64,000 bases of DNA from Flabesymbios commensalis (Eukaryota; Annelida; Polychaeta; Terebellida; Flabelligeridae): the NCBI GenBank assembly GCA_964017125.1, contig OZ024902.1, forward strand, positions 51,834,309 through 51,898,308, written 5' to 3'. This document shows, piece after piece, positions 51,604 through 62,675 of the stretch. The position numbers and the translations under genes were made by a program. Within the stretch, counting starts at the first letter, position 1, and each line of letters begins with the position of its first letter. Below the pieces are notes generated by a model, which was not told where the DNA came from, searched no databases, and saw only the letters and a program-made list of their open reading frames with translations.

Positions 51604-52599
51604 AATAATGAAGAGATGTTCGTCGTGTAATCCATCAAACACAGACTAATTTGGTTTTAATGGATGTCCAACGTCACAGATAATAATAAACATAATTGTG
51701 GAGCAACCGCTCATGTTTCCTGGGAATTGTGAACTGCAAAATACTGGTCATTTTGTGTGCGATCAATGAGTTTACCTTGAAACTATTACATTGATAATCA
51801 TCCGTATTAGTTCAAATCCCACAAAATATCTGTGAATTATTGCTGACTTGCCCTAATATTTATTTTCAAAGATCTTTTTTTTTACATCTGAATCACCCCA
51901 CTATAAATGAATGATCATTGAAATTAATTAAACAATAATATCCCTTCTGATTTATAACCGTTTTCTCAATTCTATTTTAGCGAGCTCAAAATTTACCATC
52001 GATACAAATCATTTTATGTCATTTGAAAATTGAATGTCCATTTATACAATTGATGGTTAGATTAGTGCCACAATTATTTGTCAGCACCGAATTACTGAAA
52101 ATGTATGGAAATGTATACATTTATTAGTAGGTTGGGATATGATATTCAAAGAAACGCTTGAATTACAAGAAGGCAGCTACTCTTCATTTGTTTGGCTTGG
52201 ATATAAGGAATCCTGATAAAAAAAGTCGAACTAGATCTAATGAAGATCTTCTGTATAGCAGGTATTTTGTCGGACAAGTGGAAAACCGGCAGGAAAAATC
52301 CCTGTTTGTATTCTTTCTAATGATGGCAATCAAAAGAAGTCCCGCAAGAGCCACGGCTCATCATAATGCCCGACTGCATCTATTGTCTTTATCCGGAGCA
52401 CATCGCCAGCAGCATTCCCGTGAAAATAATAACCTTCGGTGTTTCACGGCACTTGTACGGTATAAATGCGGTCCCATTTCAAGCAAATAGCTTTAGGATT
52501 AGGCATACAGTGTTATATTTTATGAACCGATCTGATTCTACATTTTGGCATATTCATTGCTACATATCCGCACGAATATTCATCTACATAAGCACTGCA
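51604..52599. other. Unassigned sequence
   Basis: Two overlapping plus-strand frames (110 and 125 codons, 52,158-52,743) are the longest non-transposon frames nearby; the second runs on into a family-A palindrome. Neither shows a domain, and their overlap argues against both being real. Confidence 0.35.
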
Positions 52600-52695
52600 C
52601 CCAGTAAACACGAGACGTTGACACGATGCTGGTTTAATGTTGGGCCAGCGTCGCAGACGCTGGCCCAACATCAAACCAACACCGTGCTAACGTTT
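52600..52695. repeat. Family-A MITE, right end decayed
   Basis: CCCAGTAAACACGAGACGTT, inner arms GATGCTGGTTTAATGTTGGG and CCCAACATCAAACCAACACC, centre GTCGCAGACG. It then ends AACGTTTTCC. Confidence 0.8.
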
Positions 52696-52699
52696 TCCT

Positions 52700-53738
52700 T
52701 GATCAGAATGATCAAAGTGTCATCTTCAAAAATAATTATTTGAACCAATGACATATAGACTATATAATACTCCTTGAATTTAATTATTTTCTACCATCTA
52801 TAATGTCTTTATAGGGTGAACGTGGCCGGTTATATTTAGCCGTTAAGAGCTGTTTTTGAGATAACAGCTGCTCCCCTGGACGTAATTTCATGATGATGTG
52901 ACCCGAGATGATTGCATTTATTCAGGCATACGTAATGTGCTTCTCTCCGTACGTCAGTGCGTGTGCGTAACGTAAATACACAATCTCTTAGAACTATGGA
53001 AGTGAGGCTTCATTGAATCGACATCTAGGCATCCAAGGGGTTTCGCGAAAGAGTTGTCTAGCAATCGGTTCTCAATTAGGCCCATATATTATGGTATCTG
53101 GATTATTGTCTGTTTATAGTCGTTAATTTATGTCTCGCTAATACGTATTCATAAAGTAATAATTTATTGCAACTATACATGTATGTATTGCGTTTAATCA
53201 AATACTAATTAGAAAATAGTACAATATAGGATACATTTCCTCCATGTTGTTTCATGTATATAGTAGCCGATGTCGGACGAGTAGTGATGTATGTGTAAAT
53301 TTAAGAATCAACATCACCCAAAACGTAAAACAAGACGCCATGTATCTTCTGATATAATAAATCCGGAGAGAGTTATGTGCATTCGAAACCGACTGATACC
53401 ATTACTCATTATGTCCTTAATAATATTTTAGTCCCACTTAACTGTCGTTTGTCAAAAATAAAATTTCAGTGCCGCCATGTTTCCTTTAAAGACTCCTATT
53501 TTCTGTTGTTACACTTTTGATTTTCGCGTGGATAATGTGGTAACTCAAAGGTTTACTGTCAAAAGAATTTTATTTTTCGCATTTCGATATTACATCAATG
53601 CACAATATTAAAATTAACAAACGCCAGCAGCTAATTTATAATGTTTTACAACTGATGCGTTCTGGTGACGTTAACTTTGCACATACCCGCCATGTTTCAC
53701 TTTCTGGCTGTCCTACAGTTCATCAGATGAGGCTTCCT
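52700..53738. other. Unassigned sequence
   Basis: About 1 kb with no recognised feature. Confidence 0.35.
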
Positions 53739-53882
53739 TCCCAGCAGACACAAGGCGTTGAATCAATGTTGGATTAAAGTTGGTCCAACGTCGTAGACGG
53801 TGGACCAACGTTAAACCAACATTGATTCAACGGCTGGACCAGCGTTAAGCCAACATTGATTCAACGCCTTGTTTCTGCTGGA
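53739..53882. repeat. Family-A MITE with a duplicated right arm
   Basis: TCCCAGCAGACACAAGGCGT, centre GTCGTAGACG, then CCAACATTGATTCAACG twice (about 53,816 and 53,850), separated by GCTGGACCAGCGTTAAG, and end GCCTTGTTTCTGCTGGA. A ~35-bp arm duplication makes it longer than usual. Confidence 0.85.
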
Positions 53883-54328
53883 TTCTATTCCATAGTTTTA
53901 AAAAACCGCACTAAATTGCGGAATCACCGGAATCAGGATATTTCTAAGATATCCGGTTCGGCGCAATTTATCGATTTGTGAATGCTCTGTGCAGGGATAA
54001 AATGTTGATTTACAATATAAACCCTTCGTGTATTGTTTTGTGAACATGCTGAAAAAATGATGTAATTTCATGAACTATGAGTGACTTGTGTGGGCAATGC
54101 ATTTTATTTATGTTTTCATTGATCCCATATATTTATGATGCTGATAAGCCCACATCTATATAAACATATGCATGTATCAAACTACGAATGCGTCTGCGAA
54201 TGTGTCTGTATGAACCACGCAAACCTTCCGCGACTGTATTGTTTATAATTCTTTTTATTAGCACTATAATTAGCTCATTTCGAAAGTGAAACATGTCTTT
54301 AATCGGAAAGATTTTAAAAATATTTGCA
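53883..54328. other. Unassigned sequence
   Basis: Nothing recognised. Confidence 0.35.
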
Positions 54329-54411
54329 TCCGTTTGTCACGATGCTGTTTCAATGTCGGCCCAGCGTCGCAGACGGTGGGCCAACATTGAAACAGCATCG
54401 TGACAAACGGA
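54329..54411. repeat. Family-A core palindrome with unique arms
   Basis: TCCGTTTGTCACGATGCTGT and ACAGCATCGTGACAAACGGA: 83 bp, nearly perfect, centre CGTCGCAGACG. The outer arm CGTTTGTCACGATG is unlike any other copy yet perfectly mirrored. Confidence 0.9.
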
Positions 54412-54705
54412 GCATTGATCTTGTTCTAAACACCGCGTCCAGTTTTTCGTGTGTTCAAACATTACGCCCAGAAGAGTGTATTTATCGTCTACACATTATA
54501 ATTATGATAAAAAAACGGTCTCATTTGTAAGACAAACGTTTCGTCTTGCATAGCAGGTTTATAATGACTGGTGCTGATCACGGACGTCACGCAGGTATAA
54601 CGATCCCAGTGGTTAATATGCACGCCAGAACTGTTGCCTGACGCGCAGTATAATCACGCTGTTAAAGTCTAGCCGATCCGTGTTTAACGGACTCGCGAGT
54701 ACCCA

Positions 54706-54808
54706 TCCAGCAAACACGGGGAGTTCGCCCAATGCTGCTTCAATGTTGGTCCAGCGTCTTCGACGCTGGCCCAACATTGAATCAGCACTGGGTGTCCCGT
54801 GCCTGCTG
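54706..54808. repeat. Family-A palindromic MITE, full copy
   Basis: TCCAGCAAACACGGGGAGTT to TGTCCCGTGCCTGCTGA; arms CCCAATGCTGCTTCAATG and CATTGAATCAGCACTGGG; centre CGTCTTCGACG. Confidence 0.85.
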
Positions 54809-55098
54809 ACGTGAGACGCTGGGACAACGCTGTGTCATAACGGTGGGTTATAACGTACAAGCTGCTGGTTTAACATCGGTCTGATTTCTCCCATATGATT
54901 GTCTCGTCCTTGGCGTTCCGGTGCTCTTTGTCACCCTTTGAGTACAATGGTATGCCAATTAGACTTCTAGCCTTGCACTCTCATACTCGGGAATACGATA
55001 AGTTAGGACATGTTCTTCCCGTGCATTTTGTTTAGCGCTGCAAACCATTATAATTATCGCAGAATAACTAACGGCTCATCTTTATTTAAATCGACACA
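54809..55098. other. Unassigned sequence
   Basis: A short extra family-A-like string (ACGCTGGGACAACGCTG) follows the MITE; nothing else recognised. Confidence 0.35.
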
Positions 55099-55452
55099 AT
55101 CAGGCTAAAATAATAATATAAAATCGGTAAATTTATTCTGGCTTTTTAATATGGCCATATGATGTGAAAATGTCCATAGACAAGAATTGCGAAAGTCTTT
55201 TAAATTTGGGGTTGCTTTTTCAACGTAGCAAATGCTCCGAAAGCCCAATTTGTCAGTTTATCTCGTATTTCTTATTTTGGACATGCATGTCCGAAATTAA
55301 ATTTCGTCCTTAATTATTTCTCGCTTAACTGGTAAGTGAGCAACACAATTTTTTTTAAATTACATAATTCTAACCTATAGACATGCTCACATCTTATGGC
55401 CATATTAAGAAGCCAAAATGAAAATACTTATTTTATGATGAAATTAGGCTGA
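55099..55452. mobile_element. 354-bp TIR element
   Basis: TIRs of about 95 bp: left ATCAGGCTAAAATAATAATA and TGGCTTTTTAATATGGCCAT, right (minus strand) ATCAGCCTAATTTCATCATA and TGGCTTCTTAATATGGCCAT. The best match is GGCTTNTTAATATGGCCATA followed by ATGTGA. Short unique centre, non-coding, no clear target duplication. Confidence 0.75.
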
Positions 55453-55683
55453 TTCTTTTTAGCCACCTCCCCCCCCCCCCACGCATGGGGTATGGTCTCT
55501 AAACAGCTGATCGCGCCACCGTAAGTCACGCATCAGGGGTAACGGTTTTTTCTGGGCACAATTATTAAAATTTTACTTCCATATTCTCAACAACATAGAG
55601 ATGTGCAAGTGATTTTTTAAAGTCTCCACCAGAATTCAAAATGGCCCTTATCGACAAAGACGAGTAGTAGGGAATCCCGGACA

Positions 55684-55803
55684 AGGTATGGTATTCTATC
55701 CCCGACCAATAAAAGAGCGACTCATCCTGTCAGGTGACCATATCAGCCAATCACCGCTGTCACTAAGTTGTTATTTAAATAACGGGGTAGAATACCATAC
55801 TTA
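55684..55803. mobile_element. Family-T MITE with CCAAT motifs
   Basis: TIR AGGTATGGTATTCTATCCCC and GGGGTAGAATACCATACTT. The inside has GACCAATAAAAGAGCGACTC and TATCAGCCAATCACCGCTGT, two CCAAT-type motifs. Pairs with 47,930-48,056. Confidence 0.75.
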
Positions 55804-55931
55804 AACCAGAATCCCTCAGGCCTATATTATATATTAGCGGTGTGGTGATGAAACATGCACTTGAGCGAAAACCGTTACATTACAGCCATGACATGCATAG
55901 CCTAAAACCTAAAGACATGAAATCATGCATA

Positions 55932-56008
55932 TTTCCAGTAAACACAAAATATTTGCATAACATTGGTCCAAAATTGTATAATTGTTATACATTTTTTTTG
56001 TGCTGGGA
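55932..56008. repeat. Family-A MITE, TTTGTATAA subtype, internally deleted
   Basis: TTCCAGTAAACACAAAATAT, then ATTGGTCCAAAATTGTATAA, end TTTTTTGTGCTGGGA. The centre is lost. Confidence 0.7.
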
Positions 56009-56271
56009 CGGTTCTGCCATTATATCAGTTATAATATAGGTCACAAATATCCACATTTTCTTAATTCTCCATCGCAGATATAATACCTGCATTAATCTGT
56101 ATCAATAAATATTTTTTCCCAATAAATTACCCAATCGATAATAAATCAATTACATTATAATCACAGATAAAATTAGCTATGCATCAATATTAAAATTGTT
56201 TGGGTCTAATTAATTGTGTGCCTTGACCAAGTTGAACCTAAAAAAGGACTAAGCGACGATTTGTAGAATTA

Positions 56272-56417
56272 TACACTCTAAAGAATATAGGTTCTTTAGA
56301 AGGAACCGTTCAATACTATTACCCTGCAACCCCAGGACAACCCTTGCAGGGTTCTCCTGGGGTTGCATGGTAATAGTACTGGAGGGTTCTTTTTAAATAA
56401 CCTATATTTGGAGTGTA
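56272..56417. mobile_element. Palindromic MITE (family R)
   Basis: TIR TACACTCTAAAGAATATAGG and CCTATATTTGGAGTGTA; a GGTTCTTTAGAAGGAACC stretch; and a central palindrome with ACTATTACCCTGCAACCCCA and TGGGGTTGCATGGTAATAGT. TA at each end may be a 2-bp target duplication as in Tc1/mariner elements. A diverged relative may lie at 20,687-20,815 (GGGTTCTTTAGAAATAACC). Confidence 0.75.
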
Positions 56418-56484
56418 AAGGGAATACACTGGTCAACATAGACTAAACCAAAGAAAAACGGAGGTATATTGATCCAAACTTTGC

Positions 56485-56880
56485 CCTTTGGTGGATCGGC
56501 ATTTAAGCGTTATAGTTCAAAGTCGAGACGGTTGCTTTCGCCCGTCTGGTATTTGCCACGCTGCAGTCCTGCAGACTGCTTTGCAGGCATCAGTTGGACA
56601 CGTGACAGGGATGCGTGACGGCGCATCATTTGGGGGCTTCCCCCGCACGGCGCTGATTTGCCGGCATTTAGTGGGTGTCACAGCGCGGCCCGGCATCGAT
56701 TCCGGCATCCTGACGACAGCAATGGGCGGACATCGGGGCCAGGACCGACTGCTTAACATCAGACCTGCCCCCCGACACCCGACGGGGGAGGGACAAAGGC
56801 CAGAGCGAAAGGAGCACCGCCAGTCAGCAGTCGATGGCTGAAACTGCCACAACCTGCGATCCGTGTGACAGCGCCGCGCA
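56485..56880. other. GC- and CpG-rich island, function unknown
   Basis: About 400 bp far richer in GC than its surroundings, open in two overlapping antisense frames (117 codons plus, 111 minus). Contains a local repeat (GCAGTCCTGCAGACTGCTTT). Neither product resembles a family I know: the plus frame has HVTGMRDGASFGGF, the minus frame is Pro/Arg/Cys-rich. It could be a CpG-island promoter, an old retroposed segment or foreign DNA. No TIR or tail found. Confidence 0.35.
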
Positions 56881-57055
56881 TGGTGAATGATTTTTTTCTT
56901 TTTCTCACACTTTGCGCAATGATTATCACTATTAGACGTAGCCTATGTCGGTACCAGCCCATATCGCACTCTAGCTGCAGTTAAACTGCAATCTATATGG
57001 CAGTTATATCATATGTGACTTGATCGTGTGAAAAAATACAAGCGGTGTTTATTTA

Positions 57056-57147
57056 TGTGCGATATGGAAAATACAGTACATGGATAATGAATAAGGCGTT
57101 ACCTTATTCATTGGACGAGTGCTGTATTTTAACATATCGCGCTCAAA
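57056..57147. repeat. Hairpin (family S)
   Basis: GTGCGATATGGAAAATACAG and CTGTATTTTAACATATCGCG with inner arms AATGAATAAGG and CCTTATTCATT; 92 bp with a few mismatches. Confidence 0.8.
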
Positions 57148-57174
57148 TGTACAGCGTTTGCATATCCCGGCATT

Positions 57175-57380
57175 ATCTCTTACAACGCGAGGATCGACTA
57201 TAGACGTCAGAATCTACAGTCGATCCCCACACTGTAAGAATAAAAATAATTATAATGGCCGTATAGACATATCACACAAATGAATCGGAAAGAGCTAGCT
57301 AAGACAATTATGATGATTTTAAATTGAGAAAACCCTTTGGTCTCCATGGTTTATACGGGAGTAATTCAGCGCTTTAAGGG
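57175..57380 (+). mobile_element. Family-B MITE, hairpin shortened
   Basis: ATCTCTTACAACGCGAGGAT, a short stem (ATCGACTATAGACGTCAGAA and TCTACAGTCGAT), body ATAATGGCCGTATAGACATA and GGAAAGAGCTAGCTAAGACA, end AATTCAGCGCTTTAAGGG. The stem is about half the family length, cut symmetrically. Confidence 0.75.
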
Positions 57381-57407
57381 TTATCCCTATGCTCTATGCT
57401 CTATGCT

Positions 57408-57446
57408 CACCCAGCATCAGCGATGTTGGGTGAGCAAAGATACAAC
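57408..57446. repeat. Small hairpin
   Basis: GCTCACCCAGCATC and GATGTTGGGTGAGC around AGC. It follows three ATGCTCT repeats. Confidence 0.7.
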
Positions 57447-58442
57447 ACTGACGGAAATCGCTGGCATTTTTGGAATACATGAATATTGTATGTATGTGAT
57501 ATTATCCTTCAGGTAAAATGTAGCCCTAATATCCCAGCATTAGGATAAAGTTGTACCAGCGTTACAAACCTGAGATTAGTTCGAATTCAAGGTGTGTTGA
57601 GGAAAAAAACGATTATAATATTAACCAACAGCAGCTATCACTATTTGCAGCGTGGATCGGTAACGGATTTGAACCAGATGATCAGATGTTTGATCTACAT
57701 TAAACCTGATTTGATTTGAACATGTTCTAATAATTTCTTGCAGTTTGTAGATCTCTGTGATTGGATAACACGGCATGCACAGTCTACAGATTTGCTTGAA
57801 CGGTGTAGTCGTATAGGGCCTTAGCCAAATATTGATTGGTCTACATAATGTTGCTTAATTTTCATTTTGTTCCGGCAGTAGACTTAATTTTTTTAAAGAA
57901 GAACATATTTTATACGTAGCCACATCCGTAGCCTTTATTCTATGTAAATTGTTGATTTGCCCATAAAACATGTTCATGTATGTTCTGAACAGCTATATTG
58001 TGAAACCAGTTGATCCAGATCTGACATTGATCCCGATCATTCAGGTTGGATCCTCTTAGATTGTAAGCACCTGAATGATGCAGGTGCTTAGAACCCCAGA
58101 GGCTCCAGCCAGCCTCTGCAAAATCAGGAAAAGGACAGAAAATTTAAAAATTCTATCAAGACTCAGGTAATTTCACCATGCTCAATATCATCAGGTACCG
58201 CGCATATTCTTAAGCGATGCATAAATTAATAGCAGCACTCATTTGTATTTCTAAATTAACAGCAACACTAAATTGTATCAGCAATTTTTTGTGAACACTC
58301 AGGGAAAAGTACGGATTTGTACTCTTATTCGGATGGGTCGATATGCAGCAGTTGGAGAGCAACACGTGCACTTCTGGATGAAAACATTAACATTTGTATA
58401 TAGGGTTTGTTGAACATGCTGAAGCCAATTAAGACTGGGTCA
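57447..58442. other. Unassigned sequence
   Basis: A short hairpin GCACCTGAATGATGCAGGTGC lies near 58,068. No gene supported. Confidence 0.35.
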
Positions 58443-59240
58443 ACGCTGTCAAAATAAGGTATCAGTCTCAAAATGAAGAAAGACAAAATGGCCGTCCTCG
58501 AAAAAATAAAAACTTTTCTTTGGTTGTAACTTTTGTTCTTTTTTTTATTAGAAGTATATAATGTTGGTTATAAATTGTAGGTTTGTTGTCAATGGATAGA
58601 ATGATTTTTAGATTCCAAACTACAAAACAAATACAAAACTACAAAACAAATACTATTGAAAGCAGTTTTCATTGTATTTATTTCTGTACAATCCAAGCAT
58701 TTATTAAACGTCAGTAGGGTTACAACATTATCCACTGTACATGTCAGTCAACTAAAGAACATTACCCACAATAGACGCAGAACAATATATCTCACCGGAA
58801 CGTTTATGTCTGTATCTGTCATTTTACCTCTGTTGCCACATTTGATAATAATTTCAAATATACCCGAACTTGAACACTAGGCATATGATCACCTGAACAT
58901 ACACCGATTTGTGTATCTATAGTAACAGAGTGAAAATTAACTTAGCACTTATGTTGAATTTACCTTATCATAGCCAAGTGAATACTTTTGAAATCATATA
59001 TTTTATTTGATGTTCCATCTTTAAAAGTTTTTACAATAAATGGCGGCCATTCTTGAATTTTGTTCTGGACATTATTCCATACATTGATCACTAAAACCTA
59101 CAATATAAAATTGCAATTTAACTTTTAGTCGAAAAATAACCAAAGTTATAACCCAGGGTGGAGTTTATTTAATTAAATATTTCGAAAGCGGCCTTTTTGT
59201 TTTTCCCAATTTTGAGACTGATCCTTTAACTTGACAGCGT
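58443..59240. mobile_element. ~800-bp TIR element
   Basis: TIRs of about 60 bp: left ACGCTGTCAAAATAAGGTAT and CAGTCTCAAAATG, right (minus strand) ACGCTGTCAAGTTAAAGGAT and CAGTCTCAAAATT; both then have GACAAAATGGCCG/AACAAAAAGGCCG. The interior is AT-rich without transposase; a 74-codon plus frame (58,656-58,880) is unconvincing. No clear target duplication. Confidence 0.75.
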
Positions 59241-60233
59241 GGATCCGGTCGCAATCGGACTCGGAATGCTCAAAAGGCCCTATGTACAAATTGTCATGCT
59301 TTCATTTAGGAAGTAAAGATTCGTAGGAATCAATTGGCCATACGAACCTTTGTGACCTCGCCTTAAATATTCGACCGCGTCTTGCGTGCAGCACAGAACA
59401 CACATGGCATCTATGACATGGTCTGCTATTCGTGTTTGCCCTCCGTGTCTGTGGGCGAGAGTTCAGCTCCTCTTGAAGTCTTCCTTCATATTCAGCGTGC
59501 TTTAGAAATCTATGGCTTCACTTTATGAATAAGAAATAATTTGTCTAAGGTTGGGTCAACGTCATTCGACACTAACCTAGCGCTGAATCACCGTCATTAT
59601 AGGTTGGGCTGATATTGCCATTCGCGGTGCTGTGGTAGTAGCCCCAGCGTGACTGTACTGGCAAGCGGTACAGTCACAGTTGCATACATTCGCTTCTGGC
59701 GAGACACCCCACCTCTGGTTATTGTGGAGTTAAATTACGAGAGAATCACACCCACCTGCAAGTATTAATGTGTGTACGCATGTTCCTGAATATTCAACCA
59801 GCTGCGCACACTTATAAAATAACATGTAACATTAAAATCAAGTAATATATCCAACAAAATCGCAGTTAGCTGAAAACAACGGTCATTTTTAATTTCAGAA
59901 ATTCCGCCCAACTTGTCACTTCCGGAAATCTGCAAATCCAGTGACCAATAAAACGTCCGTTTCATTGTCACATGATCGGCCCTTTGTGCATATAATATTG
60001 CACCACGTGTGATCACACTGGAGAATCGAAAACACGCCTATTTGCGAAGTGCAACGCTTCTCCGCGCCAAACTGTCATTGTTTCAGAAATCGCAATATCG
60101 ACTGAAAAAAGGCCAAAATATTTTTGTCCAATAAAGGTGTGCACGGAGCATTAGTTCATCTTACGGACTTCCACACATGGAATTTACATGGAAAAGTTGA
60201 ATACATTTCTCAGACTAGTGAAAACAGTTTTGG
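59241..60233. other. Unassigned sequence with small hairpin
   Basis: A decayed family-A trace (GTTGGGTCAACGTCATTCGA) lies at 59,548-59,612, and a hairpin GTGACTGTACTGG with CGGTACAGTCAC at about 59,648-59,677. No gene supported. Confidence 0.4.
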
Positions 60234-60247
60234 TACCCTACCTCAAA

Positions 60248-60556
60248 GGGCGGGGGCCCTAGGGTAGTGGTTAGCACCGCTGCCTTTCACGCCAGAGTCC
60301 GGGGTTCGGTTCCCGGTCTCGGCGGTTTGAAAGAAACAAAACTTTTTCTTCCCCATCCACGTGTGAAAGTTAGTATTGTGGGGAGCCTCCGTGACCGAGA
60401 GGTAGCGTGCTCGGCCTCAGACCGCCGAATTTCGAATCCTGTGTCTGGAGGACAGTGTCATCTCAATCATCTCACCATCCTCAGGAGGTTCTCCTGGCCC
60501 AGTTTAGCCTATATGTGCACAAAGGTGGCCTAAAGCCCGATTCATTTCATTTCATT
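60248..60556 (+). mobile_element. Full-length composite tRNA SINE
   Basis: Perfect 14-bp target duplication TACCCTACCTCAAA at 60,234-60,247 and 60,557-60,570. Unit 1 is Glu-tRNA-like: A box TAGTGGTTAGCACC, anticodon region CTTTCACG, B box GGTTCGGTTCCCGG. Unit 2 begins GTGACCGAGAGGTAGCGTGC, has CTCAGACC in the anticodon position and TTTCGAATCC as B box, like tRNA-Leu. The body has CTCCTGGCCCAGTTTAGCC and GTGCACAAAGGTGGCCTAAA, and the tail is (ATTTC)n. It is transcribed by RNA polymerase III in known relatives and mobilised by a partner LINE, which is unidentified. The nearby LINE ends in CTT repeats and does not match this tail. Confidence 0.92.
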
Positions 60557-60570
60557 TACCCTACCTCAAA

Positions 60571-61289
60571 ACTGGGCACGATTCCATTCATATGTATTTT
60601 TTTAATCTGTTTATATATACAATATGATAGATTATGTTACATTAAGTCTGTTTTACGCCACTGATATCTCATTTATTTGTTTATTGACCTGCGTAGAAAA
60701 AACCGTTGAAACGCTGTAAAATCATTGTTGCTCGCCTATTGGAGCAATTTGAAGACGCCTATTGGAGAAAATATATTAGTAATGGTATGGCTATATTAAA
60801 TACGGATTTGTTTTATCTTTGGCTATTTTCATAAGCCGGACTTATGTGTTATGTAGCCTACGGCGGGATAAATAAATTTAAATAATATTTATAATATAAC
60901 CTGATAGTCTACATGTAGATTATAGCCTAACAAAATGTGCGTTAATATAAAGAGATTATTAATCGTACTGCATAGCCTACTGAACCTATCACCTGATCAC
61001 TGTTCTGCCATTGATAGGTTGGCCTATAGGCCTACACGAGGCATGGTGGTCTGATATTAGGCCCTATAGGCCTATAGGTCCATGAACAGCTAATAGCCTA
61101 GACCTGTGATTCACTACAACGTGGGGGCGTGGACCATGGATTGTTGTGCTGCTTTTATCCTAGAAAATGAACGTTTTTTAACACAATTATGGTGATGACT
61201 GAGAGCAATCTCAACTTCAACCCAAGACACAGTAGGCCCTACATAACTTTTTAATGCTGTAATATCACCGATTCTAACCAACCAGTCCT
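60571..61289. other. Unassigned sequence rich in TAGGCCTA
   Basis: Between about 61,015 and 61,100 the words GGCCTATAGGCCTA and AGGCCCTATAGGCCTATAGG cluster. No gene supported. Confidence 0.4.
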
Positions 61290-62230
61290 ATTGTATTACC
61301 CTCCAGTGGGTGCTTTGATCGACGTACGTCCTTCAATCATAGTAGCTTAGTAATCCTACGTCAATCCAAGTACCGTCATTTATAAGCCAGATTATTTAGC
61401 CTTTTCATGGGTGCCCCCTAAGAAATCTAATGAACAGTTTTGTAAGCTCTCCCGATTGCCTGACACTGGTGATTCCCTTCTTCTGATGTGACAGCTTCTG
61501 CTGGAAATATCTGAACGTCCCATAGGCAAGTTTATAAATTAGTAAACTTTCCCCAAAGCATGCCAATACTATCTGGATGCTTTTCACACATGATACTCTA
61601 GTGTAATAAGCATGGGGGACACAAAATTCTGGGCAATAACGAAAGGTAAATATATTAAGAATATTTAGAATATACAATATTGAACTTTCTATGGCATAAA
61701 TAATAGAAATAAGATAAATTTGAGCACACCCCCTCTGCAATTTTCAACCATGCACATGTGTAGTACGTCCATTTAAGTACCATTGGGTACTTTGATTGAC
61801 GTACCTTGCTGGAGTAGTACTTTGTGGTACTTCGATTGAAGTACTATGATTTGAGCATTTGAGCATTATCAACTAAAAATACATTTTTATCATTAATATG
61901 CCATAGATTCCAATGCAAATCAAGTCCAATACTTGCTTTAGACCTTACACTATATGTTGACAATGATTATCTTACCCCCTAAACAAAGCTGCCGCTTTAT
62001 TTACACAATAAGGCACTACCACGTGTTGAGTTGTTCTGGGGAGTACAAATGACGTCACCCATTTCTGGAGAACAACACCTAAGATTGGATGGGTTTAACC
62101 AATGGGAAAGCTTATTACAATCGTACTGGAAGCTATTTAAATATCAGTGGAAGTACTTGCATTGACTTACCAAGGTACTTCGATCGAAGGACGCACGTCG
62201 ATCGTAGTACCCAAAAGAGGGTACTACAAT
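61290..62230. mobile_element. 940-bp TIR element with GTACTTCGATCGAAG words
   Basis: Left end ATTGTATTACCCTCCAGTGG, right end (minus strand) ATTGTAGTACCCTCTTTTGG. The match continues through GATCGACGTRCGTCCTTCRA and GTCAATGCAAGTACT. Inside, GTACTTTGATTGACGTAC and GTACTTCGATTGAAGTAC recur at about 61,788 and 61,828. Interior has an open frame of 111 codons (minus, 61,405-61,740) without a recognisable domain. Confidence 0.7.
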
Positions 62231-62675
62231 CGACGGTCCGCCTTGACCCTATTATCGACCTGATCAATCGAGACCAAGTCTTTCATAATTATGAAGGCAA
62301 AAGGGAGACTAGGCTAACACATTTTTTATTGGAAGCCATCTGTGACTGAAATCTTCAATTTCCAGTTTTGTTTCAGCCACAATTGGGCTAGGCCTATAGG
62401 CTACTTACCCCCTGCTTATTGTGTCACCCAAGTGTACGATAGGGCCTACAGGGCCACACGAGTGCACATGTAGTTCACATGTATGCGAGCCATTCTACAA
62501 AAACAGTGAATTTGGGGGTTTCACATTGTATAAAAATAAAATCCACAAAAATACAAACGTATTGCAATGATTTATTATGTTTGTCAGACAACTGAACAAT
62601 ATCAATCAGTATTTGGCAGTGATCGTTTAGTACCTCAACACAGGGGGTGGAATAAAATTAATGGATGGCAAATAT
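62231..62675. other. Unassigned sequence
   Basis: An 86-codon plus frame begins in the preceding element's TIR and is not convincing. Confidence 0.35.

Noticed and set aside
52158-52743. Overlapping 110- and 125-codon frames as genes
   Set aside because: They overlap in different frames, and the second extends through a palindromic MITE.
60248-60330. Free-standing tRNA-Glu gene
   Set aside because: A and B boxes are present, but the unit is the head of a SINE with target duplications and its acceptor stem does not pair like a true tRNA.
60267-60664. Frames of 85-88 codons at the SINE, and similar ones at 36,797-37,210 and 18,182-18,520
   Set aside because: They read through tRNA-derived SINE sequence.
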